Position numbers and translations under genes: made by a program | The notes under the pieces: model-generated | Told to the model about the DNA's origin: nothing | The model's database searches: none | What the model saw: the letters and a program-made list of their open reading frames with translations, nothing else | Shown: positions 18,319-29,224 of the stretch, in pieces | Layout of the letters: every line of letters starts with the position of its first letter | Position numbering within the stretch: the first letter of the stretch is position 1 | Assembly: GCF_002836735.1 (NCBI RefSeq) | Contig: NZ_PJAS01000060.1 | Location: 62,001-126,000 of the forward strand | DNA from: Psychrobacter sp. 4Bb | Lineage (GTDB): Bacteria > Pseudomonadota > Gammaproteobacteria > Pseudomonadales > Moraxellaceae | DNA: 64,000 bases | Direction: 5' to 3'

Positions 18319-19350
18319 ATGGCAACAGCGTCTACTACTGATAACAATCAACAAGCTAACCATAACATACCTAAGAGCCAGCACGCCGTACTTATACGCG
18401 AGTTCGGTGAGCCTGAAGTAATGAAATACCAAGATGGTGCTGACGTCCCTGAGCTACAGGCCGACCAAGTACTAGTAAAAATTGCCTATGCTGGAATTAA
18501 TCCTGTCGATTATAAAACTCGTCAAGGTAAAGGCTGGGGTGCAGAGAACATCCGCAAAGACAAGTTTGAGAATGATCAGCCAGCTATTTTAGGATTTGAT
18601 GTATCAGGCGAAGTAGTCAGCAGCAATAGCGATGAGTTTGCTGTGGGCGATAGAGTAGCGGCCTTGACCTTTAGCGGTGGTGGCTACGCGCAATATGTGG
18701 CAGTAGATGCCAAGTTGCTTGCGAAAGTACCAGACAATGTCAGCTTAGAGCAGGCAGGTGCTTTGCCTTGTATCGGACAAACGGCGCTACAGTTTGTAGA
18801 TTTTGCTGATATAAAAACAGGCGAGCATGTGGTTATTAATGCACCAGCAGGCGGTGTCGGTCATTTTTTGATCCAACTGCTCATGAATAAAGTGGCGCAA
18901 GATAACATCAAGGTGACGGTAATTTGCTCGCCAGAAAAGTACACCAAGCTTGATGAGTTGATAGACGTATCTAAGCTGGCGGGTTGGATAGATTATACCA
19001 AAGATGAAGCGTTTCCTGACCTACAAGCCGACGTACTACTTGATTTAGTCGGCGATGAAGCAGGTGTCCGTGCACTTAGCGTGCTCAAATCAGGCGCCCG
19101 CGTGAATGTGTTACCAACTATCTGGGTTGATAAGCTCAAAGAAGCCGGTCAGCAAAAAGACTTAGCAGTAGCAGGCTATAAAGCGCAGCGTAGTGGTCAA
19201 GATATGACGCGTGTTTTACAGGAAGTAGCCGATGGTAAGCTAACTTTAAAAATTCAAAAAACTTATCCACTCTCAGAAGTTGTTGCAGCGCACCACGAGC
19301 TACAAAAAGGCGATGCTTTTGGCAAGATTGTCTTAGCGGCAACTGAGTGA
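18319..19350 (+). CDS. NADP-dependent zinc-less medium-chain oxidoreductase
   Basis: A 343-residue medium-chain dehydrogenase/reductase of the quinone oxidoreductase type. The GroES-like domain (about 22-145) contains AGINPVDYKTRQG and AILGFDVSGEV. The Rossmann domain contains NAPAGGVGHFLIQL (about 175-188), the nucleotide-binding loop of NADPH-dependent members. Zinc-binding cysteines are absent. The C terminus ends in the usual GDAFGKIVL motif. It probably reduces quinones or alpha,beta-unsaturated carbonyls; the true substrate is unknown. The first 20 residues are a polar extension. AAGGAT precedes the ATG. It stands alone. Confidence 0.88.
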   Translation: MATASTTDNNQQANHNIPKSQHAVLIREFGEPEVMKYQDGADVPELQADQVLVKIAYAGINPVDYKTRQGKGWGAENIRKDKFENDQPAILGFDVSGEVVSSNSDEFAVGDRVAALTFSGGGYAQYVAVDAKLLAKVPDNVSLEQAGALPCIGQTALQFVDFADIKTGEHVVINAPAGGVGHFLIQLLMNKVAQDNIKVTVICSPEKYTKLDELIDVSKLAGWIDYTKDEAFPDLQADVLLDLVGDEAGVRALSVLKSGARVNVLPTIWVDKLKEAGQQKDLAVAGYKAQRSGQDMTRVLQEVADGKLTLKIQKTYPLSEVVAAHHELQKGDAFGKIVLAATE

Positions 19351-19370
19351 ATGTCAAGATTGCCCAAGTA

Positions 19371-19400
19371 TTAGGTAGTGTTCGGTAGTGTTTGGTAGGA
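19371..19400. repeat. three tandem 10-bp repeats
   Basis: TTAGGTAGTG, TTCGGTAGTG and TTTGGTAGGA follow each other directly, with a weaker fourth copy (TTTATTAGTA). They sit in the intergenic region upstream of the EcsC-family gene. The 10-bp period matches one helical turn. Confidence 0.7.
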
Positions 19401-19555
19401 TTTATTAGTAAAGGGATGTCTGTTGAAACCCAGTAAACTTAACTGATGATTTAACAAATCATACAAAAGTTTTATTTTGGACAACAGAACGTCCCTGTAG
19501 TCTTCGCTTATTTATCATAGGATAGAAAGCGAACGATACTAATAAAGGGAATAAT

Positions 19556-20458
19556 ATGACTATCAATAATAAGACTATCAATAATAAGACTATCAATAAT
19601 AAGACTACCAATAATAAGACCAGCAATGAAAAAACAGATGACCACATTGCTTATGAAGCAAAAGTTCGTGCAGAGATAGAAGCGTGGAAGAACCCTGATA
19701 AAGGGATTTTGGATAAGACGCTCGCAGTGCTTAATACCCCTGTGGTAGCAGCCGGTGATGCGTTGATGGAAGCTCCACAATTTGGCGATTCTCTAAAAAA
19801 AGCAACTGAGGAAACGATTAGTGCTTTGAGTGACGCAGCCAACTGGACACTAGATACTCAAGACGTTATCGATAGCTATCAAGAGGAAGCAGATGTTAAC
19901 GACTCCTCTATCAAAACGCTGGCTGACATTAAACGTCTACCCATTGCGGTTGTAGATAAACAAGTTAAGCTTTTTAAAAGCAAATATGTAGCGCTAACCA
20001 GTGCGCAAGGGGTGACTACAGGGATTGTAGGCTGGGCAGGTATCCCTGCTGATGTCGTTGGGCTTATTACAGCCAATCTACGTGCGATTGGAGAATATGC
20101 AACGTACTATGGCTTTGATATCAATGATAAAGGCGAGCAGCTATTTGCGATGTCTTTGTTGGCTGTGGCAACTTCTGCCTCTGTTGAAGAGCGTAAAGCG
20201 GCGTTAGATGACACTCATGCAATGATTAAAGATCCAGAAACTCAGGCATTCAATCAGATTAATGAAGAAGTCATGTCTCGTGTACTGCGTCAGACAGCGA
20301 CTAAAGTAGCCACTAACATCGTTAAGACAAAAGCGGCGCAAATCATTCCAGCGGTGGGTGCAGTAGTCGCAGGTGGTGTTAATGCTAGCTACACTGCCAA
20401 TGTTTGTGAAGCTGCTTACCAGTGTTACCGTGAGCGTTTTTTGGACCGTCTCGCATAA
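19556..20458 (+). CDS. EcsC family protein with N-terminal pentapeptide repeat
   Basis: A 300-residue protein of the EcsC family, named after B. subtilis EcsC but without a settled function. Family features are IEAWKNPDKGILDKTLAVLNTPV, the amphipathic Ala/Gly-rich helices GVTTGIVGWAGIPADVVGLI and LFAMSLLAVATSASVEERKAAL, and a C-terminal AAQIIPAVGAVVAGGVNASYT segment that may associate with membrane. Residues 2-26 are five copies of a 5-residue repeat (TINNK three times, then TTNNK and TSNEK), encoded by an almost perfect 15-bp tandem repeat. AAAGGGA precedes the ATG and no later Met is suitable, so the repeat is translated. It ends 32 bp from the convergent alkB-like gene. Confidence 0.82.
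   Translation: MTINNKTINNKTINNKTTNNKTSNEKTDDHIAYEAKVRAEIEAWKNPDKGILDKTLAVLNTPVVAAGDALMEAPQFGDSLKKATEETISALSDAANWTLDTQDVIDSYQEEADVNDSSIKTLADIKRLPIAVVDKQVKLFKSKYVALTSAQGVTTGIVGWAGIPADVVGLITANLRAIGEYATYYGFDINDKGEQLFAMSLLAVATSASVEERKAALDDTHAMIKDPETQAFNQINEEVMSRVLRQTATKVATNIVKTKAAQIIPAVGAVVAGGVNASYTANVCEAAYQCYRERFLDRLA
19559..19633 (+). repeat. five 15-bp tandem repeats inside the EcsC gene start
   Basis: Units of 15 bp begin at 19559, 19574, 19589, 19604 and 19619. The first three are identical, the fourth has one change and the fifth is diverged. Because the unit is a multiple of three, slippage would change protein length without shifting the frame. Confidence 0.92.
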
Positions 20459-20490
20459 ACACTTAATGGCTCGTTCAGTCAGCGATAGTA

Positions 20491-21108
20491 TCAAGATGTA
20501 AGCATACGCCGAAACGTTAGACTGATTCGCCCAGTATCGACCGTCTTTGTCTTAGTGATCGTATGTTTCCAAAAGGTCTGTGTGTCACCATGCATCACAA
20601 CGAGCTGACCAGACTCAAGATAAAGTTCAACTTTGTCTTGAGTTTTTTTATGCTTAAAAACAAATTTGCGTGTTGCACCAAGCGATAAGGAGGCGATGAC
20701 TGGCTGATGACCGAGCTCATTTTCGTCATCAGCATGGTAGCCCATACCATCAGCGCCAGAAGGATAGTAATTAAGCAGGCAGGTATTAAAATTGGCAGTT
20801 ACGCCAACCTCTGCTAAAGCTTGTTCGATTTCCTGTTTCACGTGAAACACTATATCTGACCATGGAACAGTTTGGCGCACGTGTCCTGAGTATTGATAGT
20901 CTGCATCTGTATCTCCCATCCAGACAATTTTCCGAGTAGTTATATGGGTCTTACCAAATAACGTCACGATGTCTGATTGCCAAGGTAGCTCATTTAGTAG
21001 AGTATTATAAAGGGCAGTGGCATCGTCGATAATCACGCCTAGATCATTCACCTTACCATCATAGGGTAGTAAGTTATCCGTGGGTGCAGGAGCAAAGAGG
21101 TCAGTCAT
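20491..21108 (-). CDS. AlkB-like 2-oxoglutarate/Fe(II) dioxygenase
   Basis: A 205-residue protein with the AlkB dioxygenase layout: LNYYPSGADGMGYHADDENELG gives iron ligands His125 and Asp127, a third ligand candidate is His182 (WKHTI), and the 2-oxoglutarate-binding arginines are Arg194 and Arg200 (GRISLTFR). The SLSLGATRKFVFKHK strand pair and GQLVVMHGDTQ are typical. It probably repairs 1-methyladenine and 3-methylcytosine in DNA or RNA. The arrangement is closer to the ALKBH2/3-like bacterial group than to E. coli AlkB. It lies 20 nt after the alpha/beta hydrolase gene, so it is the last gene of a likely three-gene operon. Confidence 0.9.
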   Translation of the reverse strand: MTDLFAPAPTDNLLPYDGKVNDLGVIIDDATALYNTLLNELPWQSDIVTLFGKTHITTRKIVWMGDTDADYQYSGHVRQTVPWSDIVFHVKQEIEQALAEVGVTANFNTCLLNYYPSGADGMGYHADDENELGHQPVIASLSLGATRKFVFKHKKTQDKVELYLESGQLVVMHGDTQTFWKHTITKTKTVDTGRISLTFRRMLTS

Positions 21109-21128
21109 AATTTAGTCGTTGTAAATCC

Positions 21129-22019
21129 TTATTTACTGCTTTGGTAGTGCTCGTTGATAATTTGAGCGCATAATTCAGGCGCTTCCATTGGCAATAGATG
21201 ACCATAATCTGACAGCGAAATAAGACTGCTATCTGGGACAAACTTTTTCCATTGCTTTCGTACTTTATCATTAATAAACAGGGTAGGTTTGCCCGTAATC
21301 AAGGTGTAGGGACAGCGTAGTTTTTTAAGGGCGGCATCGATATGAGGTGCGCCAAAATAATTGGCCAGCTCTTGTTCTGGTGCAAACATAAGCGTATAGC
21401 TACCATCTGTATTTTTGCTCAAGCTTTGCTCAGCAAACACTTGCAAGTGCTCATCGCTAATACGCTTATAAGCACGCTGCGCACGTAGGCTCTCGTAATA
21501 ACTATGGATACTTGGCCAAGTAGATTGCTTAGTTAACGTGCTTTTAAAAGGCTCGCGACTCAGTAGGACAGAGCGTGGCAAAAGGTTATATAGGGTGGCT
21601 TGGTGTTTGGTAAATGTAACAGGCTCGATCAGGTACAACTGCGAAAACAACTCTGGACGTTTGGCAGCTGCCATTGCTGTGGCCGTCGCCCCTTGCGAGT
21701 GACCAATACCTACGACAGGCTTATCTTGGGTCTTTTCTAAAAACTCAATCAGCAGATCAGCATCTTGCTCTCTCGTCAGACGACGACTTTGCGGCTTATC
21801 ATACCAGTAGCCACGTAGGGCAAGTGAGCTGATATCAAATTCGGTGGATAGCTTGTTCAATAGTGGCGTATAAGTACCAACAGTAAAACTATTACCACTA
21901 TAAAAATGTGCTGGTGCGCGAGGAGTAGAGCTTGAATCTAACGGCTGATTAAACTGGCTAAGGTCATAGTAGCGTGCCTGTTTTCCGCCAAGATTAATAC
22001 GGTTTGTGAATGCTTCCAT
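21129..22019 (-). CDS. alpha/beta hydrolase
   Basis: A 296-residue alpha/beta-hydrolase fold protein. The nucleophile elbow GIGHSQGA places Ser at 108, and the catalytic His is in SDYGHLLPMEAPE near 275; the acid is probably the Asp/Glu before LFINDKVRK. There is no signal peptide, so it is cytoplasmic. The PAHFYSGNSFTVGTYTPLL segment near 36-54 forms the usual oxyanion region. The substrate cannot be predicted. It sits between the ABC exporter (80 nt upstream) and the AlkB-like gene (20 nt downstream). Confidence 0.85.
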   Translation of the reverse strand: MEAFTNRINLGGKQARYYDLSQFNQPLDSSSTPRAPAHFYSGNSFTVGTYTPLLNKLSTEFDISSLALRGYWYDKPQSRRLTREQDADLLIEFLEKTQDKPVVGIGHSQGATATAMAAAKRPELFSQLYLIEPVTFTKHQATLYNLLPRSVLLSREPFKSTLTKQSTWPSIHSYYESLRAQRAYKRISDEHLQVFAEQSLSKNTDGSYTLMFAPEQELANYFGAPHIDAALKKLRCPYTLITGKPTLFINDKVRKQWKKFVPDSSLISLSDYGHLLPMEAPELCAQIINEHYQSSK

Positions 22020-22099
22020 AAAATAAACACTTCCTTGTGACTTATTTTGAGTGATTTCTTGCAGTTTATCTTCTTATGATTGAGCTGACTTAACAAGTC

Positions 22100-24016
22100 C
22101 TAGTTATCTTCACCTAAGAAGCCACCGCTTTGACGCTGCCACAGTCGAGCGTAGACACCATTCAATGCCAATAACTCATCATGACTACCTTGCTCAATGA
22201 TACGGCCTTGATGCATGACGACCAGTCTATCCAGTGCGGCGATAGTAGACAGTCGATGGGCAATGGCAATAACGGTCTTGCCAGTCATAATGTCATTTAA
22301 GCTTTCGGTAATAGCATATTCAATCTCAGAATCTAGCGCACTGGTGGCTTCATCCAAAAGTAAAATCGGCGCATTTTTTAGCATAACACGTGAGATAGCG
22401 ATACGCTGACGTTGACCGCCAGATAGTTTGACTCCGCGTTCACCCACTTGGGTATCAAGTCCTGTATTGCCTTTATCATCGTACAGATCTTTGATGAAAT
22501 CCCATGCCTGAGCTTGTTTGGCAGCGATCATAATCTCTTCATCAGTAGCATCAGGACGACCATAGGCGATGTTTTCACGCACGGTACGATGTAGCAACGA
22601 GGTATCTTGAGTCACCATACCAATCTGTTGGCGCAACGATTCTTGTGTGACCTCATCGATAGCTTGACCATCAATCAGAATTTTACCACTATCGACATCA
22701 AAAAAGCGCAGTAGCAAATTAACTAAGGTCGATTTACCAGCACCTGAACGCCCAACCAAACCAATCTTTTCACCCGGCTTAATATCTAAGTGGAAGTTGT
22801 CTAATAGTTTGATATATGAGTTAGGAGCGCGCTTAGCGATGTTGGTACTATCAATAGGCTCGCTAGTTTGGTCATTGTCTTCTTCGTCATTTTCATAACT
22901 GAAGTCAACATGGTCGAACACGATACGCCCGTCCGTAACGGCTAGGGCTGGCGCATCAGGTTTATCAATGATTGTCTGCGGTGCTGACAACGTACGCATA
23001 CCATCTTGAACTGTACCGATACTCTCAAACAAACTGGCTGTCTGCCACATAATCCAACGCGTCAAACCATTTAGACGTAACGCCATAGCAGTCGCAGCAG
23101 CAATAGCACCAACACCAACTGCGCCTTGTTGCCACAAGTACAATCCAATACCTGCCGTACTACTGACCAAGATCACGCTGATAAGATGGGTCGATACTTC
23201 TAAATAGCTGACCCAGCGCATCTGTGCATGTACCGTACCTAGAAATTGTCCCATGGCATTTTTGGCATAACCGAGCTCACGACGCGAATGGCTAAATAGC
23301 TTGACGGTCATGATATTGGCATAAGCATCCGTAATTCGTCCCGTCATCAAGGCACGGGCATCTGCTTGCACAATCGCTGTCTCCTTGAGCTTAGGGATAA
23401 AGTACCAAATGGTGATGGCAACCAAGACCAGCCAAATGACAAAAGGAATGAGTAGTAAGCTGTCTAAATTAAACAAAATCACCCCTGAGGTGATAAAGTA
23501 GACAGAGACATACATAAACATATCGGTGACGGTCATTACGGTATCGCGTACTGCTAGGGCTGTCTGCATTACCTTAGCTGAGACACGACCCGAAAACTCA
23601 TCCTGATAAAACTGCATAGATTGCCCAAGCATTCGCTGATGAAACCGCCAGCGCATCTGCATAGGAAACACGCCTTGCAAGGTCTGAAAATGGATAAATG
23701 ATGACAAGGCGATCCACAATGGGCTCACTATCATGACAGCGAGCATGATGAGTAGCATATCGCCTTTTTCTACCCATAAGTTTTGCGGCGTATAAACGCC
23801 CAACCAATCGACGATATTACCTATCCAAGCAAACAGCATGGCCTCGTAAATACCGATACCAGCGGACAAAATCATAAAAATTAGTAGCCAGCCGCGTAAG
23901 CCATTGGTACATGCCCACAAAAACTTCAGCATACCATCTTTAGGTGATGGCAATGGCATGGGTGTGTCTGGAAAGGCGGGTAGGCGGTTTTCAAAAAAGC
24001 GAAATAAAGCATTCAT
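22100..24016 (-). CDS. ABC transporter, fused permease and ATPase (exporter type)
   Basis: A 638-residue half-transporter of the type I exporter (MsbA/multidrug-like) class. Residues about 30-335 hold the six-helix membrane domain. The nucleotide-binding domain has Walker A GRSGAGKST at about 421-429, signature LSGGQRQRIAI, Walker B ILLLDEATSALD and a switch His in IAHRLSTI. It probably works as a homodimer. An unusual acidic insertion (about 372-395, rich in Glu/Asp/Asn/Thr) lies in the ATPase domain before Walker A. The substrate is unknown; the co-oriented hydrolase and AlkB-like genes do not identify it. Confidence 0.92.
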   Translation of the reverse strand: MNALFRFFENRLPAFPDTPMPLPSPKDGMLKFLWACTNGLRGWLLIFMILSAGIGIYEAMLFAWIGNIVDWLGVYTPQNLWVEKGDMLLIMLAVMIVSPLWIALSSFIHFQTLQGVFPMQMRWRFHQRMLGQSMQFYQDEFSGRVSAKVMQTALAVRDTVMTVTDMFMYVSVYFITSGVILFNLDSLLLIPFVIWLVLVAITIWYFIPKLKETAIVQADARALMTGRITDAYANIMTVKLFSHSRRELGYAKNAMGQFLGTVHAQMRWVSYLEVSTHLISVILVSSTAGIGLYLWQQGAVGVGAIAAATAMALRLNGLTRWIMWQTASLFESIGTVQDGMRTLSAPQTIIDKPDAPALAVTDGRIVFDHVDFSYENDEEDNDQTSEPIDSTNIAKRAPNSYIKLLDNFHLDIKPGEKIGLVGRSGAGKSTLVNLLLRFFDVDSGKILIDGQAIDEVTQESLRQQIGMVTQDTSLLHRTVRENIAYGRPDATDEEIMIAAKQAQAWDFIKDLYDDKGNTGLDTQVGERGVKLSGGQRQRIAISRVMLKNAPILLLDEATSALDSEIEYAITESLNDIMTGKTVIAIAHRLSTIAALDRLVVMHQGRIIEQGSHDELLALNGVYARLWQRQSGGFLGEDN

Positions 24017-24385
24017 AGGCAGTAATAAAACATCAATAGCAGTACGTCAAGATGAACGAGAGCACTCGTTATCTAGAATCTTTACTTTTGTGATTGGGAT
24101 TAGGTGCTATTTTAGCAAAATTACTAATCATACCTGCATGCTAATTGTAATTTACTTAAGAATAGCTGTGTCTTTAGTGCCTTAGTCACAACAATAATAA
24201 ATAGATTGCTGTGGAAAACATATTTTGTTACATTCCACATCCAAACTTATTCATATTTTAAATATTGCTTTTATAAGCATGATTTCATTGCGAAAATCAG
24301 CTGATTAGCAGGCATTTTATTTAATGGTTTTTATAAATGTACGAACAGTAATAACTCAACATTGAAGTTCAAAAGGTAGCAGTGA
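24017..24385. other. divergent promoter region (ABC exporter / EamA transporter)
   Basis: About 370 bp of AT-rich sequence with no gene and no clear structure. It must contain both divergent promoters. AAAGGTAG lies about 12 nt before the ATG at 24386. Confidence 0.45.
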
Positions 24386-25234
24386 ATGATGTATTTAATA
24401 ATAGCGGTGCTATGTAGCGTCGCTGTCTCAGTACTTTTGAAAATATTGCGCCAGAAAAATATAGATATTCGTCAGACCATCGTGGCAGGCTATCCTGTGG
24501 CTTTTTTACTGACTTGGGTGTTACTAAAACCTGATGTAAGTGCCATTCATGCGCTTGATAGCGCTTGGGGCATCATCATTGCGCTTGGAGTACTATTACC
24601 TGCTGTATTTATCATTCTGGGACGGGCTATTGAAGCGGTGGGGATGGTAGCAACCGACGCGTCTCAGCGCTTATCACTTATTATTCCTATCGTAGCGGCT
24701 TTTTTGCTATTCGGTGAGGTGCTGACTGGTACACGTATACTTGGACTGGCGTTGGGCTTTTTGGCATTAGGTGCGCTTGTCTATCGACCACAGCATAACG
24801 ATATTACTCGGCAAGCAAAGCATACGCCACTGTGGTTATTCGGGGTATGGGCAGGCTACGGCATTATTGATATTTTGTTCAAACAAGTTGCCAAACAAGG
24901 GGCAGCTTTTCCGTTGACTCTACTGGTTAGCTTCGGGGTAGCAGGTGTATTGCTTCTAATCTATTTACTTATCACACGGGTACGTTGGCAAAAACAAGCA
25001 CTTATGACAGGCTTGCTGCTCGGTACATTAAACATGGGCAATATCTACGCCTATGTGCGGGCACACCAAGTGCTGCATGATTCTCCTAGTATTGTTTTCA
25101 CTGGTATGAATGTCGGTGTTATTGCCGTAGCGACATTGATTGGCGTAGGTGTATTTAAAGAGCAGCTGAACCGTATCAATATAATAGGATTAGTATTGGC
25201 AGTCTGCTGTGTAGGGGTACTATTTTTGGCGTAA
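24386..25234 (+). CDS. EamA/DMT-superfamily transporter
   Basis: A 282-residue, very hydrophobic protein with about ten membrane segments in two homologous halves, the pattern of the drug/metabolite transporter superfamily. The end of each half carries the usual features (LLFGEVLTGTRILGLALGFLALGALVY in the first, FKEQLNRINIIGLVLAVCCVGVLFLA in the second). Such carriers export amino acids, metabolites or drugs; the substrate cannot be told here. MM at the start leaves 24386 or 24389 as the initiation codon. It is a single-gene unit. Confidence 0.85.
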   Translation: MMYLIIAVLCSVAVSVLLKILRQKNIDIRQTIVAGYPVAFLLTWVLLKPDVSAIHALDSAWGIIIALGVLLPAVFIILGRAIEAVGMVATDASQRLSLIIPIVAAFLLFGEVLTGTRILGLALGFLALGALVYRPQHNDITRQAKHTPLWLFGVWAGYGIIDILFKQVAKQGAAFPLTLLVSFGVAGVLLLIYLLITRVRWQKQALMTGLLLGTLNMGNIYAYVRAHQVLHDSPSIVFTGMNVGVIAVATLIGVGVFKEQLNRINIIGLVLAVCCVGVLFLA

Positions 25235-25410
25235 TGCACACTGTCCAAAAGTATTGGTTTCATGGTTTTTTAGCTATATTGTCACGTATCCTATATAGGC
25301 ATACAAATCATCCTATGATAAGGTTATCTACAAATAACACGGCTTGTATGGAATAAAAAAGCTTAATTTATGATAGTTAACTTAACCAATAAAAATAGGA
25401 TGCAGGCTCA

Positions 25411-26301
25411 ATGGAATACGATAAGCAATTACAGCGTATAAAAAATAGTTCGGGTTTTATTGCTGCGCTTGATCAAAGTGGTGGCAGCACACCGAAAGCG
25501 TTAGAGACTTATGGTGTCAGCAGCGACGACTATGATAACGATGAAGCCATGTTTGATTTGGTTCATGAAATGCGTGCTCGTATCATGACGTGCGACTGTT
25601 TTGATAGCGAGCGTGTACTTGGTGCAATTTTATTTGAAGATACCATGGAGCGCGAAGTCAATGGTAAGTCGACAGCTAATTACCTATGGGAAGATAAAAA
25701 TATCGTACCATTTTTAAAGGTAGATAAAGGTCTGGCTGAGCAAATGAGCGGCGTGCAAGTTATGAAGCCGATTCCGAATCTAGATCTATTATTAGATAAA
25801 GCAAAAAACTATCCCGTATTCGGTACTAAAATGCGCTCAGTCATCTATGAGCCAAACGTCGATGGTATCGAGCTTGTGGTACAGCAGCAGTTCGATGTGG
25901 CTAAGCAGATTATTTCAAAAGGTCTGATGCCTATCGTCGAGCCAGAGGTCAATATTGAGAGCACTCAAAAGCATGAGTGCGAGTTACTGTTGAAGACAGA
26001 TATACTGCGCAATCTGGAACGCTTGAATGACGAACATCAAGTGATGCTCAAGCTGACGTTACCAGAAGAGGCAGGGTTTTATCAGGAGCTGATTGACCAC
26101 CCTAAAGTGTTAAAAGTTGTGGCGTTATCTGGTGGCTATAGTCGTAGCGATGCTTGTGCCAAGCTCAAACAAAACCCAGGTATGATTGCGAGCTTCTCGC
26201 GTGCCTTTACTGAAGGCTTGAGTAAGCAACAAAGCGATAGTGAATTCTCTGAAACCATTAATGCTTCAATTGAAGAGATTTATGAAGCGTCAAAAGTGTA
26301 A
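25411..26301 (+). CDS. fda: class I fructose-bisphosphate aldolase
   Basis: A 296-residue protein of the bacterial class I aldolase (FdaB-like) family, which cleaves fructose 1,6-bisphosphate through a Schiff base. Diagnostic parts are SGFIAALDQSGGSTPKAL (13-30), the AILFEDTMEREVNGKS loop, LMPIVEPEVNIES and VMLKLTLPEEAG, which carries the likely Schiff-base lysine; VVALSGGYSR forms the phosphate site. AGGATGCAGG precedes the ATG. It is transcribed alone toward thiC, and a bidirectional terminator separates the two genes. Confidence 0.94.
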   Translation: MEYDKQLQRIKNSSGFIAALDQSGGSTPKALETYGVSSDDYDNDEAMFDLVHEMRARIMTCDCFDSERVLGAILFEDTMEREVNGKSTANYLWEDKNIVPFLKVDKGLAEQMSGVQVMKPIPNLDLLLDKAKNYPVFGTKMRSVIYEPNVDGIELVVQQQFDVAKQIISKGLMPIVEPEVNIESTQKHECELLLKTDILRNLERLNDEHQVMLKLTLPEEAGFYQELIDHPKVLKVVALSGGYSRSDACAKLKQNPGMIASFSRAFTEGLSKQQSDSEFSETINASIEEIYEASKV

Positions 26302-26348
26302 ACGTAGTAAATAAAAATTCGCACATAAATCATGAGTAAATAAGCAAA

Positions 26349-26395
26349 AAAGCCCTACTAGATAAGTATAAAAATACTTGAATAGTAGGGCTTTT
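26349..26395. terminator. bidirectional terminator between fda and thiC
   Basis: AAAGCCCTACTA and TAGTAGGGCTTT are inverted repeats with an A-tract on one side and a T-tract on the other. The loop (with AAGTAT/ATACTT pairing) extends the stem. It serves both convergent genes. Confidence 0.9.
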
Positions 26396-26423
26396 ATTAT
26401 TTTAAAAGTATCGGTTATTAACT

Positions 26424-28578
<2,155 letters not shown>

Positions 28579-28800
28579 CGCCAGTATCTGCGGGGGTAGG
28601 CATCCATCATCTAGACAAATTTATATTATGAACACACAACTTCGACCAAAAAATATCGTCGCGCATGGTGCTCATCAAATATTGGACGCAGCTTGATATC
28701 CTCTCTTCTTATCTGGTTATGCATCACGCATATTAAGACAGTAGTGACGATAAAAATGTATTTCTACGCGCCCTTTGTCATAAATAACAAAGTGCTTAAG
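28579..28800 (-). other. long spacer between TPP aptamer and thiC
   Basis: About 220 nt of leader without a credible gene. It contains one small hairpin right after the aptamer (CTTTGT/ACAAAG at about 28773-28791, no T-run). A 22-codon frame on the + strand (28628-28696) is not supported by anything else. Confidence 0.4.
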
Positions 28801-28924
28801 ACTTCCCTGCGTCGGTACTAACCGCATCAGGTTCGGCGGGTGATCTCTCAGCGAATGTATTAAGGCGACTACTTTAATAAAGCAAGTTTAATAAAGTGAG
28901 CCAAAAATACACCGCACCCCGAGT
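28801..28924 (-). promoter_or_regulatory. TPP riboswitch (thi box) upstream of thiC
   Basis: Read on the - strand the conserved elements occur in order: GGGGTGC at the 5' end, CTGAGAGATCACCCG, GAACCTGATGCGGTTAGTACC and GCAGGGAAG at the 3' end. This is the TPP aptamer core (pyrimidine sensor CTGAGA and pyrophosphate sensor). It acts on thiC, whose start lies about 262 nt downstream. By analogy with other proteobacterial thiC genes, TPP binding lowers expression. Confidence 0.95.
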
Positions 28925-29132
28925 CTGTCAGTGTTGTAAATCAGCCTTCATACTAACAAAATTCTGTACCAACGGCTAATAGTATTTGGATACAAATATT
29001 CTGTGCCACACATACTATTCAATATTTTCGTGAATAATTTTCCTGAGTGTTAATAGATGAGGATGCTTAGTATTACTAGGTTGTAGACAAATTATTCAAA
29101 TATTATGTAAAGCGAATGAAGGATTCTAGAAG
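28925..29132. other. divergent region between thiC leader and pstS
   Basis: AT-rich, no gene. It holds the thiC promoter on the - strand; a confident hexamer pair was not found. Confidence 0.4.
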
Positions 29133-29154
29133 TTGTCATTAAACTGTCATAAAG
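29133..29154 (+). promoter_or_regulatory. Pho box (PhoB binding site) before pstS
   Basis: Two direct 11-bp units, TTGTCATTAAA (29133-29143) and CTGTCATAAAG (29144-29154). This is the standard Pho box layout of CTGTCAT-like 7-mers each followed by four AT-rich bases. It lies 70 nt before the pstS start and would replace the -35 element of a PhoB-activated promoter. The phoB and phoR genes are not in this window. Confidence 0.88.
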
Positions 29155-29224
29155 ATTTGGCAAGATAACACGCATATCACAAGCAATGCTTTTTTATACC
29201 GTTGTTAAACTTCAGGAGTCCTAC

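Noticed and set aside
17197-19633. CRISPR array from short repeats at 17197, 19371 and 19559
   Set aside because: These are contiguous tandem repeats of 15, 10 and 15 bp without spacers, and no cas gene is present.
28628-28696. 22-codon + strand frame opposite the thiC leader
   Set aside because: No ribosome binding site, and it overlaps the leader of the riboswitch-controlled transcript on the other strand.
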